The notes under the pieces: model-generated | The model's database searches: none | Seen by the model: only the letters and a program-made list of their open reading frames with translations | Told to the model about the DNA's origin: nothing | DNA from: Monosporascus cannonballus | Taxonomy: Eukaryota; Ascomycota; Sordariomycetes; Xylariales | Direction: 5' to 3' | Assembly: GCA_004154925.1 (NCBI GenBank) | Contig: QJNS01000236.1 | Span: 3,528-67,527, forward strand | Length of the DNA: 64,000 nt | Shown here: piece by piece, positions 59,101 through 64,000 of the stretch | Layout: every line of letters starts with the position of its first letter | How positions within the stretch are numbered: the first letter of the stretch is position 1 | Made by a program: the position numbers and the translations under genes

Positions 59101-60591
59101 ACCCGCTCCCGAGCTAGGTTCTGCACGCTTTGCTGTGATGTTGTTGCCCGAAGATGGAGGCCATTCCAATGGTCATATATTCGTTACACTATGAAGTGCA
59201 GAATGATCGCGTCTTGTGTGGTGTTCTGCCCACGGACTGGCTTAAACTCTAAGGGCGGCTAGGAAGGACGGAATACATATAGCAGAACAGCCGAGATACC
59301 AAGTGTAAAGTCAATGACAACTGCAATATATCGCTCGAGGTTTATGTTTCCTAGTACTTGAAATCTGCTTGACCCACAAGACCTTCGTCCCGTAGTTGGT
59401 GGGTCCATACAAATATTGACTACAGGGAAGAAAACGAGACTCGGGGAGAAGGCGATATCGAGTTCCGTGTTTCCTACGACCTCTTGGAATCTTGTTAGGA
59501 TGGTTATATCATCTTGGCGCTCCTGTTATGCACCTGTGTCATGATTTATATCAGATGATTATATCTTTGACGCGGCGGGAAAAGGGCCAATTGGCTCGGG
59601 TGTTTCGAAAATTCTTTAGAACGCGCTTGTCGACTGGTGTAGACGAGCCGCCAAACCCGTTATGCAATACAACACTTCGTGCAGGTCGATCAGGATCTTA
59701 AGGAGCGCTAACTACACTAAACGGTGTGCTACTCCTCCGCGATGGTATTCTGCCCATGTGGCTTGGCTCGCATGTTGCAGAGCTGCGTATCCAGAATCCA
59801 GCTGCGGGGACTTCCCTCCCGGACGCGAGGCTCGACTATGACTAATTCGTACCATTATGAAGAAGTCGTATCCACTCCGACGAGGGTACGTATGGGCCCC
59901 TTCCTGCCGCCTGCCTCGGCCAGCCTCGTCGTCATTCATAGCAGCAGAAGAGACTGTTACTGTAGAATGGGGTTAGCACATGTGAGGGCCGAGGGTCGAG
60001 CAGCTATTGGTTACCTTGGGGAGGATCGTGCAATCAGCCGCAAAAGCAGCTGATTCTCGGACGATGCTAGAAACTAACGCCGGCGAAGCGAACTCGCTTT
60101 GGCAAAGTCTCCCCGTTGTGAAAAGCCTTGGAGGACCTGGCAACTGGGACACAGAAGCAAGGTGTGGAGAAAGTGAGGAGCCTCCGCACGGGGGAGGGTT
60201 ACCCACCTCCCCCAGTTGACCCCAGACTTCGGGGCAATTGCAGGAGTCTAGGGTGAGCTGCGATTGGACCGCATCCAGAGTCGACGACCGCGACCCACGA
60301 TTCCTCCAGTCGGAGGGCTTGTCGCCAAATTTTGGTGGCGCTTGTGGGGATTCTCGGCCGGCAAGCCCTGCATTGCACGTGTGCTGGTTCCTGTCCCCTG
60401 TAAAATGGACTGTCATAACCAAGACAGAGAGGAACAATAGAGACGAGGTTGCAGGATGTGGGGATCTATAAGAATCCGGGTGTCCGCTGCTCTCTCGAGC
60501 GTGTCGAGACCGCTTGTGTTGGTTTCCTGTCCTACGGTGTCTGTCGAAGTCCAACGTGTTTCGCTACAGCATTGATGTGAATTGCATCAAT
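56157..60591. other. long gene-poor spacer upstream of the sugar transporter
   Basis: About 4.4 kb. Several overlapping frames reach 100-200 codons on either strand (for example 57541-58140 minus), but none shows a domain, a consistent splice structure or coding bias I can defend. No RNA gene or transposon ends seen. Confidence 0.4.
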
Positions 60592-62709
60592 ATGAAGCCT
60601 AAGGTTTATCAGGTGCGTATGTTCAATCCTGCAGGAGCCCCTTAGGCCGCAGAAACATGCATTACTATTCCGTTAGGAACTCGAACTGATAACTCTTCCA
60701 AGTTTCTCGTCGGTGTCTTCGCCTCGGTAGGCTCGATCCTCTACGGATATGACCTAGGTGTTATAGCGGGTGTTATCGGGAGTACCTCTTACCATGAGCG
60801 ATTCCAAGCGACTGCGACCCAGAAGTAAGTCCACAGCCAGGGATCCTGATAACTTCACGAGGTTAGTATTGACTAGCACGTAGCGGAGCGGTTGTTTCTC
60901 TGTTCACGGGCGGCGCCTTCTTCGGAGCCGGCTTTGCAGGACCTGCTGGCGACTTGCTCGGGCGAAGACTAACTATTATGCTCGGCGCCATCCTCTTCCT
61001 AGTCGGCGGTTGCATCCAGACGGCGGCGCAGACCATCAACTATCTGTACGGCGGGCGGGCCATGGCAGGAATGGGTGTCGGCTTCTTAACTATGATCATT
61101 CGGTACGTGATGCGTCCACTGTCTTTAGGCATCGTATAACGCTAACATTTAATGCAGTAAGCATTGACAGATTTTTACCTGCTCGGCGGGTTAGACGCGC
61201 CGCTCGAGAGATATGTGTTAACCTTGCATGCTCGTAGCCGTGTACCAGTCCGAGATATCCCACCCCTCGATCCGTGGCCGAGTAACTGCTCTGCAGCAGT
61301 TCATGCTTGGCATCGGTGCGCTAGTAGCCAGCTGGGTTACCTTCGGTTGCTACACGAACCTCACCAACGAGGGACAATGGAGAATACCGCTGGGCATTCA
61401 AAACGCCCCCGCCGTCATTCTGGCTGCTCTGATCATGCTTTTCCCGGAAAGTCCCCGTTGGCTCATCGACCACGGCCGGGCCGAGGATGGCTTGAGGAAC
61501 CTGGCAAAGCTCCATTCAAACGGCGACGTGCATGACCCCTGGGTTCGGGCGGAGTTTGATCAGATCCAGGTTCGCCACTGTCCCGCCGTGGAATGTCAGT
61601 GGTACAATACTGACATTTGCCGGCTTGTTTAGGAAACCATCAGTTTCGAGCATGAGCATGAGGCGAAGAGCTACAAGGAGCTGTTCGTCAACAGGTAAGC
61701 ATCATCGCATGACGAGACTACTCGGCGCGTGGGACAGAAAAAAAAAAAGCTGATCCCAAGCCCTCAAGGTCCGCTTTCCGCCGTCTTTTCCTCGCTTGTG
61801 CTCTCCAGGCTTCTGTCCAGATGACGGGTGTCTCGGCCATCCAGTACTTCTCCGTGACCATCTTCGAGCAGATCGGCATAACGGGCGACAACACCCTGAA
61901 ATATCAAGCTATCAACTCTATTCTCGCTCTGGTCGCACAGGCGTTGTGTATGTTGTGGATTGACAAGTTCGGACGTCGTCGGACCCTGATCGGTGGTAAC
62001 CTGGTCAACTGCGTCATGTTCATCGTCGCGACGGTTCTCCTTGGTGAGTAATACACCTTTGCCTTGCTATGAGCGGTGGTTCCCAAGTGCTGGATTACTG
62101 ACGCCACCGTTAGCGAGATTCCCTCCGGATATGAACGCGGGCGGTACAGCCGGTTGGGGCTTCATCATCACGTAAGGCCTCTCCCCGTGGACAGCGACTT
62201 GAAGTGACGAAGAGTACTGACGAGACCCCTAGTACCTGGCTCTACAACATCTCCTTCTCGTTTGCTTGCGGACCCCTGTCCTGGTAAGTGATTGACATCT
62301 CAAGACCCTTCACCTTTCGATGGGCTACGGAGGTATGCTAACAACAACGTATAGGATCATACCCGCCGAGATATTCGACACGCAGACGCGCAGCAAAGGT
62401 GTATCCATCGCCACGATGACCAGCTTCGCCTTCAACACGATGATCGGACAGGTCACCGAGATCGCCGTCAAGGACGTGGGATGGAAGTACTTCCTGCTCT
62501 TCGTAGTCTGCAACTTCACCAACGCCGTCTTCTTCTACCTGCTGCTGCCCGAGACCAAGCAGCTGCCGCTCGAGGAGATGAACTACCTGTTCACCAACGC
62601 GCCCTGGATTATGCCCGGCTCGGACATGTCCAAGTACGCGGCAAACAGCGCCGCCACCATCGAGCGCCGCGCGGCGGAGATCCGGGAGAAGGGGGAGCAT
62701 GTTGCCTAA
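60592..62709 (+). CDS. MFS sugar transporter (monosaccharide/quinate type) with a twin intron
   Basis: Plasma-membrane sugar:proton symporter of the MFS sugar porter family. Nine exons: 60592-60612, 60703-60824, 60884-61101, 61238-61569, 61633-61694, 61769-62043, 62114-62171, 62233-62283 and 62355-62709, giving 497 aa. Signatures: FLVGVFASVGSILYGYDLGV (helix 1), GDLLGRR, ISHPSIRGR, FPESPRWLIDHGR, DKFGRRR and LPETKQLPLEEMNYLF. Between exons 3 and 4 no single GT..AG intron keeps the frame; a two-step [D1] stwintron does, giving LTMIIPVYQSEI as the family requires. The intron at 61570 uses a weak donor (GTTCGC), and two acceptors are AAG. The start is the first in-frame ATG before helix 1. The substrate is not known. 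Confidence 0.88.
61102..61237 (+). other. [D1] spliceosomal twin intron (stwintron)
   Basis: Internal intron 61103-61157: donor GTACGT, branch CGCTAAC, acceptor ATGCAG, 55 nt. Its removal joins G61102 to TAAGC at 61158 and so creates a new donor GTAAGC. The external intron is then G61102 plus 61158-61237 (81 nt), with branch-like GTTAAC and acceptor CGTAG. The final junction ATT-C|CC-GTG is in frame and rebuilds the conserved Pro of MIIPVYQ. Confidence 0.8.
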
Positions 62710-63828
62710 GGGACTACTTATCCTAGACTGCTTATAATTTGTGAAGGCGGGTCGAGCAGTGGTGGCCAAGGGAGCAGAGAACCAGAAGAATATACCTTAT
62801 AAACAAGGCGATGGCTTCTCCTCGCCAGTCAGTATATATCTCAATCCGAGTGCATAATTACCCTATACCCTATACCACACCGAATCCCAGTGGCATGGTT
62901 AGACCTGCTTTGTGACACTGTGCTGCTCTCTATTCAATAAGAACTAGCTATGACTTGGTGTCAAAGACATGCGGTAGAACAGATTCCGCCTTTAGGCTCG
63001 TTCTGGCGTTGCGCGTCCTACCTCGGCATTAGTGTTAGAGTCCGGACATCCAGAGACACCGTCGAAGGGTTTCTTCCCGCTCCAAATTCAGTAGACGCGA
63101 TAGTGTTTGCCGACAGTGTACTGCGGTAATTCAAATTCATGCTAATAAGGTTCAGCTGATGGGGCCTCAGGACGTTGAGAGTCGGCTTCAGGCTAGGTAA
63201 AGTCCGTAGCACAACAGACGCATCTTTATCGGGTGTGTTCAACCCTTCGATGCCAAGGTCACATGGCAAATGATGGCCACATGAGCTTCAAGTCTCAAAG
63301 TTCGAGAACTCCTCCAGCGAACCCACCGACACGTGTGGTTTTCGTGAATGGTATCGAAGCGGAGAGGCAAACGGTCTCGGCTGCGGGAGATAGAGGGAGA
63401 GTTCTACCTCTATAGATAGCGCTTAGTGCCTTGTAACGGGCACATGCTTCCTACTAACGACGCGCCATTGGCCCCCTAGCATTCCCACTAACCCCTACCC
63501 AGGACCCACTAAACCCTTGGCATAACGACGGCGAGGGCCTAATCCGTACCAGCCAGCGAGGCCAGTGTATCATCCCGATTCTACATACATATAGTACGTA
63601 GTATTCCCGTCCGCTATCCGCTTGGGAAAGAAGTAGGAGGTGTTCAGTGGTGTGTTCTGCGCGCTTCTCTCCCCCCTCTGTGCCCTTGTGAATAGCTCGA
63701 CCCCGAGTGTTTTGCTGTCTATCATCTAAGTCAGATCCGTACCTGGTTGGGTCGCCCTCTCCCAGCTAACGCTACTTTCGCCACCCCATTTCGACGCGAC
63801 TCCCAGCAGGAAAGCAAGCACTTCATCA
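62710..63828. other. intergenic spacer
   Basis: Between the sugar transporter and the next gene on the same strand. No exon or RNA gene recognised; the last part is the presumed promoter and leader of the following gene. Confidence 0.45.
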
Positions 63829-64000
63829 ATGTACCATTTGCGTCGTCTGGCCATTGTCTCTATCATCTTCGGAATTATCGTATTCTTTACCTGGTTCTTG
63901 CCGCAAGCCCTCAATCCCGTTAAGAAGACTAGGGAGGCGCGGGAGGCCGAGCGGCGATGGGTCAGCACGTCTCCATATTGGCTTGACCGACAGGCGTGCA
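63829..64000 (+). CDS. N-terminus of a single-pass membrane-anchored protein (cut by window end)
   Basis: The frame is open from ATG at 63829 to the last base. It begins MYHLRRLAIVSIIFGIIVFF, a basic residue pair followed by about 20 hydrophobic residues, the layout of a type II signal anchor. A charged helix (KKTREAREAERRW) follows and then STSPYWLDRQAC. Type II anchors of this kind are common in fungal Golgi glycosyltransferases, but the visible 57 residues are not enough to name a family. Confidence that it is a gene is moderate. Confidence 0.6.
   Translation, partial: MYHLRRLAIVSIIFGIIVFFTWFLPQALNPVKKTREAREAERRWVSTSPYWLDRQAC

Noticed and set aside
61102..61237. Frameshift or pseudogene in the sugar transporter
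   Set aside because: The single extra base disappears when the interval is read as a [D1] twin intron, and every other junction in the gene is clean and in phase.

Overview
This window is nuclear DNA from a filamentous ascomycete (Pezizomycotina, most likely a Sordariomycete). The evidence is short spliceosomal introns (about 50-270 nt) with GT..AG ends and CTAAC-like branch sites, fungal-specific families (NOT3, Iec3, Igo1, Flc/TRP-like, DUF3433, a NACHT STAND protein) and GC-rich exons set in AT-richer spacers. Exon structures below were built by hand from splice motifs and family continuity. No transcript data were available.

Layout: 1-1280 (-) mitochondrial NADP-isocitrate dehydrogenase, cut at the window edge inside an intron with a poly-C tract. 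2480-5131 (+) NACHT/STAND protein. 5505-6249 (-) frame-broken relic of a fungal-specific gene. 9150-10096 (-) C2H2 zinc-finger protein. 13681-16307 (-) GH127 arabinofuranosidase. 17645-19793 (-) CCR4-NOT subunit NOT3/5. 21340-22138 (+) D-aminoacyl-tRNA deacylase. 22566-23483 (-) Yippee-type protein. 25489-26416 (+) ornithine decarboxylase antizyme, which needs a +1 ribosomal frameshift. 26858-28489 (-) HIS7. 29075-30506 (+) TFIIIC triple-barrel subunit. 31080-32512 (-) SFM1 methyltransferase. 33137-34227 (-) Iec3 (INO80). 35328-36482 (+) MYG1. 37242-38115 (-) Igo1/endosulfine, with an assembly gap in its intron. 44082-46384 (-) Flc/TRP-like channel. 50626-53160 (-) DUF3433 membrane protein. 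55307-56156 (+) degenerate Ras-like GTPase. 60592-62709 (+) MFS sugar transporter. 63829-end (+) start of a membrane-anchored protein. Long gene-poor stretches lie at 6.2-9.1, 10.1-13.7, 38.1-44.1, 46.4-50.6 and 56.2-60.6 kb. One of them holds a tandem array of tRNA-like repeats (about 41.36-42.12 kb).

The genes are mostly unrelated housekeeping functions: amino-acid biosynthesis, polyamine control, translation quality control, Pol III transcription, mRNA decay, chromatin, and TORC1/Rim15-type signalling. HIS7 and the TFIIIC gene share a 585-bp divergent promoter with a Gcn4/CPC1-type site and three TTAACGTTA(A) palindromes.

The two strongest special features are a [D1]-type spliceosomal twin intron (stwintron) in the sugar transporter, which explains an apparent frameshift, and the antizyme +1 recoding site (TCC-TGA).
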